Assembly (NCBI GenBank): GCA_963682025.1
Contig: OY821520.1
Span: 134,358,738-134,422,737, forward strand
DNA from: Cordilura impudica
Lineage: Eukaryota > Arthropoda > Insecta > Diptera > Scathophagidae
Direction of reading: 5' to 3'
Length of the DNA stretch: 64,000 nt
Part shown: one piece after another, positions 1-11,999 of the stretch
How positions within the stretch are numbered: the first letter of the stretch is position 1
Layout: each line of letters begins with the position of its first letter
Made by a program: the position numbers and the translations under genes
The notes under the pieces: model-generated
Databases searched by the model: none
Seen by the model: only the letters and a program-made list of their open reading frames with translations
Told to the model about the DNA's origin: nothing

Positions 1-300
1 AAAATTGAAAACTAAAAAATGAAAAATAGAAAATGAAAAATAAGAAATGAAAACTAAAAAATGAAAAATAAAAAATAAAAAATGAAAAATAAAAATTGCA
101 AAATGAAAAATAAAAAAGGAAAAATCAAAAATTAAATATGAAAAATTAAAAACAAAAATTAAACATGAAAAATAAAAAATGAAAAAAAAAAAATAGAAAA
201 AGAAAAATACAAAATTAAAAAAGAAAAATAAAAAATGAAAAATAAAAAATAAAAAACGAAAAATGAGAAATGAAAAATTAAAAACGAAAAATTTAAGTTT
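1..300. repeat. A-rich simple repeat
   Basis: Degenerate tandem runs of a short unit close to GAAAAATAAAAAAT fill the first 300 bases. No gene is possible here. The array may continue to the left of the window. Confidence 0.85.
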
Positions 301-1650
301 TTAAATTTGATGTTCGACCAACAAAAACTATAGGTAAAAAAGAAAAATTTTAAATTAACCGGTTGAAATAATAAATAATAATAAATATTTTTGTATTAGC
401 AGAGCCCCTGCAGTTGATTGCTTTAAGGGATACATAGATGACGCTTCCTGTTTGATTTTAAAAAAGTGCCATAAAAAAATCTTTATATACTAGATGTTTA
501 CACATCTCCCTTTTGATCGAACTCACATGATTTTTTTTATAAATCTTTTGTTTACATAAATCAGCTACTTATATCAGCTGTGTCAAACAATATCTCAGAA
601 TTGAAGGTGTAAACGGTACTAGATTTCGAAGAAGATTTTGAACAAAATTTCGAGATTTCAAACGAAATATAAACGCACTATTATTACTTTTACTACACAA
701 AGAGTACTCGAATACAGCTTTTTCATTTTGAATAATTCGCTTACGCCAGTGAGGCAATAATTAGTTAAAATATAAAGAAATGTCAGGTTAGAATTTATTA
801 TTAAGTTAACAAAAATTAAAATTAATAAATTTGAAATATTTTCACAAATAAGAATGGGAAAATCAGATAACAGATATAATCCTATTTCGGATTATTTGGT
901 TGACTTAACAAGATAAGGGCTACATTTTTTTATAATTATATTTACTTAAGGTATGTTCTAGCTATAAATTCCACAAAAAAACCGTTTTTTAAAGGTGCTG
1001 TAGCTTAGTCGTTTTTCAATTTATCAACTTTGGGATTTTTTACGTAAAAGTAGACGTAATTTTCTAACTTTTTCCGTACTTGTTTATGTTTCCATTTTTT
1101 TTATTCTCCCCTCCCATAGCGATGAAAAGGGGTACGTAAAAATGAGAAGTCAAACGGGGTGTCATTTTTCTTGAGAAACAGATGTCGTCCTGGACTAGGA
1201 TATTTCCAAAATATCGAAAATTGACAAAATGGTGAGATTTTTTTGAAATATTCAAAAATTGGCTATTTTTTTTGGGGGGGGGGAGGGTTTGCCCCACCCC
1301 TCCTCCGGTAGTAAAGTTAGCCCAATTATCCTAGTTCAGGACCTGCCTGACATGATGACCTATAAAACGCCGCCCGCAGAATTTCGATATGAATTCTGGT
1401 TCTCGAGAAAAACGACACCCCAATTTGAAAAAAGTGATTTCGATTACAAGGATTTTCTATATTACCATACAAATATGTATATACCATATAGCTCTGTAAC
1501 TCCAAAAATAATTCTAAATTTAAAAAATCCGTTTAGGGCATTATTTTTTAAGGATTTTATGAAAAAAAAATTCTAAAAATTTTTTTTAAGGGGAGGTCAT
1601 TCCTTAAGAAGTGATGTTGCAGCACGAGTCAAAAAATAATTAAAAATATA
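301..1650. other. Non-coding stretch, no gene recognised
   Basis: A+T-rich sequence with only short open frames that have no recognisable domain. A G-rich run lies near 1274-1285. The frame at 1259-1576 (105 codons) has no signal peptide, motif or codon bias and I treat it as chance. Confidence 0.5.
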
Positions 1651-1921
1651 CAGTGGTTAAAACTCAAACTCGTACACCAACCATTCTTGATTATATCTCT
1701 TAATTTCAGCTTACCTGTAATACATATAAAGTCTGTTTGGGAAGCAAACATAAAATTAAAAGAAGTCATACTCCGCTGTAATAGAAGTTTTTAAAAAGTT
1801 GGATTAAATGTAAACCCCATACAGTTAATATAATATCTTTAGTCTCATAGGTATATTTTTGCATTTCTCCGCAAGAATTTGCTTAAACTCGGGTTTTAAA
1901 AAAATTTGATGTTTTCTCAGT

Positions 1922-2236
1922 TTTTAAACTCTTTCTTTTAACTCATACTCTCTGTCTATCTGTCTGTCGTGGGGCAACCCCATTCCCCCCTATCCAATTG
2001 ATCTGAAACTTGGCCCATAGTCTTGTTGTGACTACAGATTAATTTTGGGGTAGTCACGCAAAGTCACGCTCAGTCACGGAGGGATCTAAATGTCATTTCC
2101 CCTCATCCAATCAATCTTAAATTTGGTCCGTAGACTTGCTGAGACCACAGATTAATTTTAAAATAGTCACGCACTGTCACGGAGAGATTCAGCACTCATA
2201 TGAATAACGAAAGAAAGAGTTTTAATAAAAATTTTG
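1922..2236 (+). mobile_element. Small inverted-repeat element (MITE-like), copy 1
   Basis: The unit is bounded by inverted AAACTCTTTCTTT / AAAGAAAGAGTTT ends and contains a run of imperfect GTCACGC / AGTCACG repeats. The same sequence occurs in the opposite orientation at 6085-6432. It sits inside the Tc1-like element, so it inserted later. I could not fix its target duplication. Confidence 0.6.
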
Positions 2237-2459
2237 TTTTATGGGTTAGATTATTTATTGAGACATTTTAAAATTTTCTCGATTGGATTAATATTGGTAC
2301 TCTGTGAAGTTATATCCTTAACATGTGAACATTTATACAAAACCCACGACTTCACATTATATGTCTCATGTTGGGATAGTTGACCAATTGTTAGTCACAC
2401 TCAGATTTTCCTAGGATCTAGGCAGATTAGTATTTAAAATATCTTAAGATACTCTTTGA

Positions 2460-3370
2460 TCGATTATTCTTAGATTAGATGTCACGCAGAGAGAAACGGG
2501 CCTTCTTTAAGTGTTCTCACAATAATTATTACTTCAGTTGTAATGAAGATTTTGTAAGGAGTGAGATCGAACAAATTTTTACACACGGGAAAACTTCTCA
2601 AGAATTATTTGATTTTTTTTTTGATGAAGTTATCTTTAAAATATTATGCCAGTTATTATGTTCAATGACAACCCTGTTCATTTGTTGTTAGTTTGATTAA
2701 AATGAGTGATGATATAGAAGTACGTTGGTTAAAAAATCAATGGTATGTTTCCAAAGTTATTAGAAAGAAAGTTCCATATGATGTTTCTAAGGCCTAGAAA
2801 ATAGAAAGCATATTGAAAAGATCTCCCAACACACCCCGTAGAAGAGCAGCTCGATTAGCTCAGTACTCGGACTATTTGATGCGAAATGTTAATGCCAATA
2901 CTGGTTGGAAAACACACACAGTCCAAAAAGTTCCAGACAGAAATGCTATAAAAAATTCAGAGGCCCAAAACAGAGCATAGAAATTGAAATCACGGGTAAA
3001 AATTTTTATGTTGCAAATGCTTGAAGAATTGTTGAAGGTAAGTTTTGGACCCAAGCAGACGATATTTCCTTATGCAGTTGCGGCAAAAGAAGTAAGTCAT
3101 TTGTTGTAATGGGTTTTATAAATATCGAAATTTATATTAAGAAGTGTTTGCAAAAAAGACATCTTCATTTCTTAAGCCAACACAATGAGTTTCGATTTGG
3201 CATCTTGTCACTGCAGTAAGAAAGCTCTTGAGTGATATAAGAACTCTAACGTGGTTTTGTTACCAAGGGAGGCAAATCCTTCAAATTGTCTGGAGTTTTG
3301 GCCAGTAGAAAGATATTGGGACAAAAAGGTGTCCTAAAATGTGGAAGATTTTAAACGAAGACCAATAATC
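2460..3370 (+). pseudogene. Tc1-like transposase pseudogene
   Basis: Reading from 2702, the frame contains a basic stretch with ILKRSPNTPRRRAARLAQ, the linker typical of one Tc1-like insect family. Further on, in shifted frames, come a CSCGKRSKSFV segment, an ASCH...REANPSNC segment around the region that normally carries the second catalytic Asp, and a PVERYW segment around the final acidic residue. The frame is broken by several stops (for example near 2795 and 2978) and by shifts after 3060. The product would have bound the terminal repeats and catalysed cut-and-paste transposition; this copy cannot. The short frame at 2479-2691 may be a decayed 5' part, but I do not recognise it. Confidence 0.8.
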
Positions 3371-4021
3371 TGTTCCAAAAAAAAAATTTGTATACAATTT
3401 GCGAATTATAGAAAATATTTTGTGCCGAAGGCAAATCATTATATAAAATTACCCACTTTAGAAAACGAAAAATGGACCAAAAAATACGAAAAATACCGCT
3501 AAAAGTTGGGTCATTTCTCGTTTTTTCATATGAGGGAATTTTGTATGGGTGAGTTTTTTAGGGGCATTTTTCATTTTTTTTGGGCGATTTTTCATGGGGC
3601 GATATTTCCTAGATCCGTAAACGTGATGCGAAAAAGATCCATAGATATTCCAATTAGCCGCTTTGATGGACCATTATGACTACCATAAAATGGACGATGC
3701 AGGATAAGTTTGACAAACCAAATCATTGTTTTGATAGAAAATTTCAACAATTTGCAAGCGTTACTCTCCTGTAGGTCTATCCATGATGAAATGGCAAACC
3801 AAATTAAACAAAAAGCAACTTTCATCTGTTAAATCTGTTGTCAAAATAGAGCAGTGCCTGTTCGGTTAAAACCCATCCCTATTCTTTTAAAAATAATATA
3901 ATTGATTTATTCAGTTTGGATTTTAATGAGCAATAATATGGCCTAGAAATAAGCGGTTATCTAACACTAAACAATAAAAATCGTGGTGTACGAGTTTGAG
4001 TTTTAACCACTGTACATAAAT

Positions 4022-4027
4022 TTTATT
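4022..4027 (-). terminator. Possible polyadenylation signal for copy A
   Basis: AATAAA on the minus strand about 120 bases past the stop codon, just outside the end of the neighbouring Tc1-like element. It is the first canonical hexamer I see downstream. Confidence 0.4.
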
Positions 4028-4144
4028 TTTTGCGATCGATTTGAAAACATACCAAAAACTAGTATGTACATGCGATATATTAAATGTTCTACACTTTTTT
4101 GTAAACATGCGGTCAAAATCATTTGAGTTATATTTAGTTAACAT

Positions 4145-5046
4145 TTAGAACCATTTATTGACATCATAATTTTCAGCGATCGAACATAAGTTGGGATAAG
4201 CGGGATTGGTACCAGAGATGCAACCCGATGCAGCCTTGCTGCAACTAGCATAGATGGGGAAATTTACCATGTTGGTAGTGGCGTAATTGCAAGCAACCAA
4301 GTAAGCATTGTAAGAAGCACCAGTGACTGGATAAGTAGCAGCAGCACAGCCCAAACGAATGTTGCGATCAGCCATCATAACAGTGAAATGGCCAATATTT
4401 CTTCAACAGTAAAACAAAATAAGGTGGTGATGTATAAGGTTAATAATTCATTCAGTTAAGAACTTACAGTCCGGCATTCGTGCTGGGATAGGCATCAATA
4501 AAGGATTGTTTACTGTTCACAACTTCATCGTACCACATTTGGAAGGCCTGAGTTAGTCTGGCAGAATCATTGGCAGCACCAAAGTAACCCATCCATGCAA
4601 GATTTTGACCCGAATATTTAAATATATTGGTGTTGTGACATTCATCGTGAGCAATTGCACATTGCTTGACATTGAGAGCCGCTAATGAAGCTAATTCTTC
4701 ATCCCATTGCATAGTGGCCATACGACAAGCTGAACTATGATTGACATCATTACCACCAGCAATGTAATTACGTTTTTCATTATGCGCATTAACTAAATAT
4801 TCCTTCAAATAATTGGTCATTGCAACCAAAGCTGCATCCGAAGGACAAGACGAATGAAAGTTCTTTAAAGAAGTCACAAATTATATACAATCCTACTTTC
4901 TATCACATAAATCATCAACATACTCCACTATGACCACAGGCAATGTGGGTTGCTTCCGAATCGCAAATGGATCTGGAGCAATAATCGGTAGCCGATACTG
5001 AGGCAATGATAGCCACAACCACGCACAATATCGAAATTCTGTTCAT
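4145..5046 (-). CDS. Antigen-5-like secreted CAP protein, copy A
   Basis: Three exons on the minus strand: 5046-4924 (123 nt), 4862-4468 (395 nt) and 4400-4145 (256 nt), joined by short GT-AG introns. They give 257 residues, and exon lengths and phases match the copies at 49879 and 55447 exactly. The start encodes a signal peptide (MNRISILCVVVAIIASVSA) followed by the Cys-rich N-terminus ATDYCSRSIC. Exon 2 has the CAP core HNEKRNYIAGG, ACRMATMQWDEELA and SGQNLAWMG. Exon 3 has GHFTVMMADRN, CNYATT and a closing GTNPAYPNLCS. Insect antigen-5 proteins are secreted, disulphide-rich proteins, often from salivary gland or fat body; the ligand or role of this one cannot be read from sequence. It is diverged from the other two copies (for example NAGL where they have SGP) and stands about 45 kb away in opposite orientation. 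Confidence 0.9.
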
Positions 5047-5115
5047 AATGTTGCTTTACGACTTCTCTACCGTTAAGTTCTAAACACAACTGTTGAATTT
5101 TACAAAAATTTGTTG

Positions 5116-5123
5116 CTTTTATA
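5116..5123 (-). promoter_or_regulatory. TATA box of antigen-5-like copy A
   Basis: TATAAAAG on the minus strand, about 70 bases before the ATG at 5046. The spacing is consistent with a short 5' leader as in the two tandem copies. Confidence 0.6.
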
Positions 5124-5285
5124 TTCGTAAATACTTGCAATAACTCTATTCGAATTATTGCTTTTTTTTTATCTTTTATTCTGTGATTGTTTTCTACAAA
5201 ACAATAAACCTTACTTAATGATTTTTTCACAGAGATGGTACTTTTAATTTTTGAAATGGTACTAAAAACGCATCGAAAGTGTAAT

Positions 5286-5610
5286 TTTTATACCCTATAC
5301 CATTATGTGATCAGAGTATAATGAGTTTGTGCTAATGTTTGTAACTACTAAATATATTTAACCTGGCCCACCTCAGAATCACTTTCGATCGTCTGTTTGT
5401 CTGTTTGTCTGTGCGTCCATGTACATAAACCTTGTAATCTAACTACAGGTCGCAAACATAATTATATTTTGATAAAATTGTGTATATAAATTTTGTCAGT
5501 CAAAGGAAGATTTCTTCTAAAATTGGTGAAACTTGGTACATGTTCAGAGCAAGCTCCCATCAAAATAACGCCTATGGCTAATTCCATAGTGACAGACAAG
5601 ACATTCAGTG
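5286..5610 (+). repeat. Dispersed palindrome-ended repeat, partial copy
   Basis: It begins with the family's ATACCCTATACCA-type end and runs through the CAGAATCACTTTC and CTGTCTGT blocks to the GAGCAAGCTCCCAT block. The right half of the family is missing. From 5611 to 6084 I see only A+T-rich sequence with no gene. Confidence 0.65.
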
Positions 5611-6084
5611 ATCTTTCCAATCCAATATTACACAGAAAAAGTTTTTCATTGTTGCATATGCAGATGGACCTGACTAACATATTTACAATTAGAAAAAGTG
5701 AAAAAGTATAATTGTTATTAATAGTTGAAGGCAAAAAGCAGTCGTGACAGACATGACAACAAACAGATATCATTTTAGAGGATGTTTGTAAAACACAGAA
5801 AAGCTCTGAAGTTATTTGTATGACAAATAAGAAACAGTTATTTATAGTCAATATAAAAGCTAGTTTATTAATAAAGCATATAAAAACATGAATTCTAAAA
5901 TAAATTATAGTAAAAAGAAGTATTTTGTAATGTCACAGACATTCCAAATTACTTAATTAAACTTCTCCTTTCTTACTGGAAAAATAGTGGCTATAAAAAT
6001 ATTCAAAAATACATCTAACAAACTATTTTTTCATACCATTTATTTGAAATGGTATCAATAATAATCTAACCTTACAAAAAACAA

Positions 6085-6432
6085 AGTTTTTATTAAAACT
6101 CTTTCTTTCCTTATGCATATGAGTTTTGAAAATCTCCGTGACTGTGCGCGACAGTGTGTGACCATTTTAAAAATTATCTTTGGCCACAACAAGTCTATGG
6201 ACGAAGTTTCAGATCGATCGGACGAGGGGAGGTGGGGACTAAATCTCTCCGTGACTATGCGTGACTAAGTGTGACTGTGCGTGACTATGCGTGACTACCC
6301 CAAAATTAATCTGTAGTCACAACAAGACTATGAGCCAAGTTTCAGATCAATTGGATAAGGAGGAATGGGGTTGCCCCACGACAGACAGACAGAGAGTATG
6401 AGTTAAAAGAAAGATTATTTAAATAAAAATTT
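6085..6432 (-). mobile_element. Small inverted-repeat element (MITE-like), copy 2
   Basis: Opposite-orientation copy of the 1922-2236 element, with the same AAACTCTTTCTTT-type ends and a tandem GTGACTATGC / GTGACTGTGC run in the middle (6243-6297). Confidence 0.6.
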
Positions 6433-6591
6433 TAAAATTGGATCTAAGGTTGACCTTTGCATGGAATTACCCCTATAAGATCGACTTAAATTGTCTTAAG
6501 ACACATTTTATCAATATAGATTACGCTCAAAATTTCGTTGATGTGTTATCATTACACACATAATTAAGTAGTCCAGAAACCCTGTAGTAAC

Positions 6592-9068
6592 ATTTTTATA
6601 CCCTATACCACTATGAGGTTTGGGTATAATGACTTTGTGCTGCTGTTTGTAACTACCAAAAATACTTAACCTAGACCCATCTTTTATTATACCGATCGAC
6701 TCAGAATCACTTTCTGAGTCGATTTAGCGATGTCCGCCCGTCCGTCCGTCTGTGTGTCCACACACAGAAAAAAAGATTGGTTGGAGTTCGGTTACCACTA
6801 GCAAAATTTGTTATGGTAATAATAATTGTTATTGTGATTCTTTAATGTATCAAAATATAGTAGATATTCTTCTATATCTATCGTATAAATACAATTCATT
6901 AAGAATTAAGGTATTTACAACAATATAATTAGTTCTGTTTACTAACGAAAGTCTTTTTACAAATTACCAAACAAATTTAATTGAGGCAACCTTATTAAAA
7001 CAAGAGTAGCATGTCCCAGTCCTAAATATTGGCGACTGCAACTACTAATTCTTTTATAACAGCTTATTTCAAACCGAAAATTGTTAAACAGATATTTTAA
7101 CATATTATTGGTTAGGGTCCTATACATAATATTTTTATTTTGAATTATTTTTCGGTTATAATAAAAGAAACCTAAACTTTTAAACTCTTTTGGCATTTCT
7201 AACCGAAAGGAAATTGTGTGAATAAAATTCTGTTTTAGATATCAAATAATATAAAAATATGTGTAGCCAGACCGAATTTGTTGATTTAATTGTCATTTTT
7301 AAAAATAAAATAAAATAAATTATAATAGAGAAAATTTTTAAAGATTTATACATCTTGATAATTTATTTTATTTGATGTGAAAAGTGCCAAAATGCTTTTA
7401 AAAAATGGATGAACAAGAAATATCCATTAATCTATAAACCGAAGATGTAATTGTTTCTCATGGCATGAGTTTTTTCTTGATGTCTTTGGTGAAAGCATAG
7501 GAAACAAATCTGTCATACAACAGCTCACTATCAATGCGTCGAAGGTAGGTATGTAAAGATACTCAGCAGTTATCGAGTTAATGTAAAAGTGCTTAATGTT
7601 CGATTACAATATTGCAGTAAATCAATACGATTATATAGTGGAACAAATGTTTGTGATGACGTACACAACCTGGAAGTTGACTATCCCGTTGTCATCAGCA
7701 CACCAAGATGAATGCAATATTTATTATCTGCAATGTCTACGCGCGAATAATATAAAATTCTTTGTGTTAGACGAGGCATATGAACAGCTTCAAGATGTAT
7801 TCAATGACCAGACCAGATCTTTGATGTATTCAAGATGTTTACCACTGTTTTTTCCGTTAGTACCCCACGCCATGAAATGCATTTCAAACAAAAAAATATA
7901 ATAGAAAATATTTTCTTTATATCAAGATGCTAAGTCGAATTTGACAAGGAGATGAATATGCGATTGAGTAAGAAATGTGCTGATGTTTATACTCCAAATT
8001 GTACTCGACATGTACATACTTTTTAAATTCCTTCTTTTAGAAATGATATCTGACAATATGTGCGGATATGATGAAAGCACAACATTTTATTATATCGGAT
8101 CATGTAATGGAGCCAAGGATACCTCTTATGTGTATCATATAATATATTATTTTATTCAATTCAATGTAAAATTATTTAATTGTTAATAATAAAGTAAATA
8201 ATAATAATTTTTGATTTTTCTATTCCATATGTATTAGTAAAAAAAACCGAAAAATGGTTCTGACAATCAATAATTAAAGTTAGGTGTTCCATTGTATCAA
8301 CTAAATATCATAATTCATACAATCGAATTTATATATAAATAGAGTAATGACAACAGAATAATGTGATAGTACACGGGACTATCAAAATTCGGTTGGCAAC
8401 AAATTCGGTTGCAACAACAAATCCGTTTTCTGTGTGCATGTAAAGCTTGTAATCAAACTACAGGTCGCAAATATGAATATATATTTTAATGAAATTTGGT
8501 ATATAAGCTTTTATCGGTCATAAGATGAACGCTATTGAAATTGTTGAAATTCGGTCCATGTTCAGACTTAGTCCCCATACAAATGACCCCTATGAAATCG
8601 ACATAAATTGCCATAAGGTCCAAATTATCATATAGATCTCAGTCAAATTGGGTTTGTATGTGTTTACTATATCTATTAATCAGTAGTCCAAATAAAATTC
8701 CTATAAGACAATTCTTAGTCATATGCCCCATATAGAGCTGCTTCCCGATCTTCACTTAAATCTACCAAAAAACAAAAATATTGCACGGATTTTTTTCAAA
8801 TTTGGTTTGTATATATTTTTTCGAAATATAAATGACTTAACCAAATATGGTCAGAATCCGTGCATTTTTCGACCTAGTCCCCATATAAAAATAACATACG
8901 ATATAAACTATTTCATATCTGCAGCCAAAAAACTTAATAACAATGCCACTCAAATTTGGTTTATGCTTATTTTCTATATCCAATTAGTTGGACCGAAGAG
9001 ATAGGGTCTCTAAACCATGGTATAGGGTATCGTATAGGCGGTCTAGACCGACTATAATTTTCTTACTT
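6592..9068 (+). repeat. Dispersed palindrome-ended repeat, copy split by an insertion
   Basis: The left part (6592-6760) starts at the TATACCCTATACCAC end and stops inside the CTGTGTGTCCA block. The right part (8437-9068) resumes at CATGTAAAGC and runs to the GGTCTAGACCGAC palindrome and TTTTCTTACTTG tail. The 1676 bases between are foreign. Short open frames in it (for example 8723-9004) are translations of the repeat. Confidence 0.8.
6761..8436. mobile_element. Unclassified element inserted in the dispersed repeat
   Basis: The ends are inverted CACACAGAAAA / TTTTCTGTGTG. Removing it restores an uninterrupted repeat copy, so this is an insertion. The subterminal sequences repeat CAACCGAATTTGTTG-like words. 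One open frame (7596-7901, 101 codons) has no recognised domain and no clear start. The 7120-7340 part resembles 24110-24320, where CGGTTATA and AACCGAAAG words recur, so the element or its relatives occur elsewhere in the window. Host sequence reads GTCCA before and CATGTAA after it; only CA could be duplicated, so I could not assign a superfamily. Confidence 0.6.
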
Positions 9069-9104
9069 GTTAGTCATAGCTTTCATGTGAACTGCTTCCT
9101 GATA

Positions 9105-9510
9105 TTATTTATTTATTTATTTATTTTATTTATTTAATTCCATTTCCTGTACACCAAGATAGAGTCTTATATTTAAAGTACAGGAACGTATTGCGTTACA
9201 AAGAAAACATTTTACAATATAATTAATTATTAACATAACATTTTTATTATAATATAACAATATTGATAAAAAAATAGACTACTTAAAAAGTCAAATAAAA
9301 AAGTTTTGAAACTTTTAGCATTGCTGTTTTGTTGTTGACTTAGTGGAAGATTGTTCCAAAGACGAGCGGCATGTACATAAAACTGCCATTCAGATACTAG
9401 GCATTGATGCCTTGGAATTACAATATTTCGGTTTCTTGGCGATTGGAAAAAACGGATTTTGTCAAATATATATTTGGGTGTTTGTCTGTTTATTACAACA
9501 ATTATCAGAT
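9105..9510 (-). pseudogene. Non-LTR retrotransposon, 3' end fragment
   Basis: On the minus strand, 9460-9290 reads as the end of a reverse-transcriptase ORF: FFQSPRNRNIVIPRH, then HAARLWNNLP, then SFKTFLFDFL. This is the RLWNsLP...FK pattern found at the C-terminus of many LINE ORF2 proteins. Downstream of it (minus sense) lies a run of TAAA/TAAAT units (plus-strand 9109-9136), fitting the simple-repeat tail of a LINE. The copy is strongly 5'-truncated, keeping no catalytic domain. The plus-strand frames at 9343-9619 are shadows. Confidence 0.7.
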
Positions 9511-9519
9511 TTTTCGGCG

Positions 9520-10728
9520 TTCCTACCCTGGATCAAGGTACATGTCGCTACCCACGGGAAGAACATGGATTTGCAATGGCCTTGACCTTAAAATATCATT
9601 TGGAAATTTTTCTTTTTAGCGATTTTTGATTTTTTCCATTTTTGGTTTTGAAAATTTTTGTTTTTGGGCGATTTTTATTTTTCGCGATTTTTGGGTTTGG
9701 CGATTTCAAAGACTGTCGCTTTCGTAGTAGTTCATATTTTTTATACAGGAGGTGCCACGCCCACTAATCCCATCCCTCCCAATTTTTATTGGACTACTCA
9801 AATTAATATCTGATTGACTCGTGCATAATGTCGAGTCTTTCCCTTTTATAGTACACCAGTTATATGATATTATATATCTACTTTGCATGGGCGGTGCTGC
9901 TTCGATCACGCCCATTTTTTGTTCGACTAATCATACAAAGAAACTATGGGCTCATGCAAAACCACAAAGCTCTCTCTTTTACAGTACTCCAGATATATGA
10001 CATTAAATAGTTACTTTGCATGGGGAGTGCCACGCCCATTGGTGTGAATCCGCCAATTTTTGGTCCGACTACTCATACTAAGATCTGATGGGGTCGTGCA
10101 AAGTGTCAAAGCTCCCCTTTTTTAGTACACCAGTTATATGATATCATATATATTTACTTCGTACGGGTGGTGCAACGTCTAACTAATCACATGAATATCC
10201 TATGGGCTCACACAAAGTCCCAAGACTCTCACTATTACAGTACTCCGGATATATGGCATTTTATATTTACTTTGTATGGCATGTGTCACACCTACTGGTC
10301 CGATACTGCCCATTTTTTGTCCGACTACACAAATTAATAATAAGTGACATCAGACAAATTTGAAAAGCTCTCTCTATCAGAGTACTCGATAATATATAAT
10401 ATTGAACTATTACTTGTATGGGAGGTACCACGCCCACTTATTGGATTCCGCCCATTTCTGGTGTAGCTACCAATATTAACAACAGTTGACCTCACACAAA
10501 TTTGCAAAGCTCTCCCTATCATAGTACTCAATTATATGAAATTAAAAATTTACTTGTGTGGGAGGTGCCACGCCCACTAAAAACATTTCAAAAATTATAG
10601 CTTATAGCACTTCCCATATCTGCAGTAAGACTCTGTGAAAATTTCAGGAAGATCAGATGAGTAGTTACGGAGATTACCTCCTACAAACAAACAAACAAAC
10701 AAACACACATTACCTCTTTATTATATTA
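9520..10728. mobile_element. Helentron/DINE-like element with internal tandem units
   Basis: About six imperfect units of roughly 120-150 bases, each containing GGTGCCACGCCCACT, a CGCCCATTTTT block, CGACTACTCA and a GTACTCCAGATATATGA-type block, fill 9745-10580. The right end has (CAAA)n, then ATTACCTCTTTATTATATTAGTA. A diverged copy lies at 31030-31890, sharing the same CGGCGTTC left flank. No protein is encoded. This layout, an internal minisatellite with a fixed 3' tail, is typical of non-autonomous Helitron relatives in flies; the exact class is inferred. Confidence 0.5.
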
Positions 10729-10736
10729 GTATAGAT

Positions 10737-11838
10737 CAGGCATGGGCAAACTAAGAAATTTTGTGCGGCCCCATATAAACTTAAAACAAAATAAAAAAAT
10801 TTGTTTGTTAATTAAAAAAAAAGAATTTTAAACACGTAAGAAAATTATAGTCGGTCTAGCCCGGCTATACGATACCCCAACCATGGTTTAGAGACCCTAT
10901 CTCTTATGTCCAACTAATTAGATATAGAAAATAAGCATAAACCAAATTTAGTTGGTATTGTTATTAATTTTTTTGGCTGCAGATATGAAAAAGGTCATAT
11001 CGGGTGCTATATTTATATGGGAACTAGGTCGAAAAATGGACCGATCCTGACCATATTTGGTAGAGTCACTTATATTTTGAAAACGTATATACAAATCAAA
11101 TTTGAAAAAAATCTGTGCAATATTTTTGTTTTTTTGATAGATTTAAGTGAAGATCAGGAAGCAGCTCTTTATGGGGCCTATGACTGAGAATTGTCCTAAA
11201 GGGATTATTTTTGGAAAGCCGGACGGACAGACGGACGGACGGACGGACGGACGGACGGACATCGCTAAATCGACTCAGAAAGTGATTCTGAGTCGATCGG
11301 TATAAAAAAAGATGGGTCCAGGGAAAATATTTTTGGTAGTTACATACAGCAGCACAAAGTCATTATGCCCAAACCGCATAGTGGTATAGGGTATAAAAAT
11401 TTCAAATGTTTTTTTTAAATTTTATTAAGAATTTAACTAAATCACTAATATCTCTATTATTTTACCTTCTTAATAAATGCGAAATTAACCCTAAGCTCTC
11501 TTTTGATGTGTCTTATTTCTGACTTTCTGGTTGAATTTTCCGTTTTGATGTATTCAGAGACTTATAGTAAAATTTCACGGCGAATATTTGTGCGGCACAT
11601 TTTAACCGCTTAAATCCCTGTTTTAATGGTCTTTTAAAAGAAGGACAAAAATGACACATAACTTGAGCAGTTAAAGGGTTAATATATTATACAAAAAATG
11701 ATCTCCGTAACATCGGAATTTTTTTTTTGCTATTTTATTTGAAAGTGGATATTTGTACAGAAATATAATAGTGCAGCCCACCGTTAGTAGGTAAAATTCC
11801 AAATTTGGCCCAACAAGCAATTTACGTGCCCACCCCTG
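10737..11838. mobile_element. Non-autonomous hAT-like element
   Basis: The ends are CAGGCATGGGCA and (inverted) CAGGGGTGGGCA, the classic hAT terminal form. The flanking 8-bp sequences GTATAGAT (10729-10736) and GCATAGAT (11839-11846) differ at one base. It landed at the 3' end of the Helentron-like element and later received the dispersed repeat copy at 10838-11397. No transposase is present. Confidence 0.8.
10838..11397 (-). repeat. Dispersed palindrome-ended repeat, internally deleted copy
   Basis: Minus-orientation copy beginning at a mutated GTCGGTCTAG palindrome and ending at GGTATAGGGTATAAAA. It carries a (GGAC)n tract at 11221-11260. It is nested inside the hAT-like element. Confidence 0.75.
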
Positions 11839-11999
11839 GCATAGATGCTGAAGTCATACACTTAACATCACTTGTTAAAAAAATATATTTTAAATCACAA
11901 CACACAATATTTTAAGTCAAAATGAAAAAATAAAATATTCATTCGAATTTTATATTAAAAACTATCGGACATGTATTTTCTTTAACTCAAACATATACA

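Larger units (their letters stand above)
1651..4012 (+). mobile_element. Tc1-like DNA transposon, decayed
   Basis: The two ends are inverted copies of a roughly 29-bp terminal repeat that starts CAGTGGTTAAAACTC and ends GTACACCA (1651-1679 and 3984-4012). Both are flanked by TA (1649-1650 and 4013-4014), the target duplication of Tc1/mariner elements. A decayed Tc1-type transposase frame lies inside (about 2702-3370), and a smaller inverted-repeat element (1922-2236) is nested in the left part. Without that insert the element is about 2.05 kb, a little longer than usual for Tc1 elements. Confidence 0.85.

Noticed and set aside
1259..1576. 105-codon open frame
   Set aside because: No domain, no signal peptide, low-complexity ends and an unusual G-run at the start; best explained by chance.
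4928..5230. 100-codon minus-strand frame
   Set aside because: Overlaps exon 1 of CAP copy A in another frame; the in-frame ATG with a signal peptide is at 5046.
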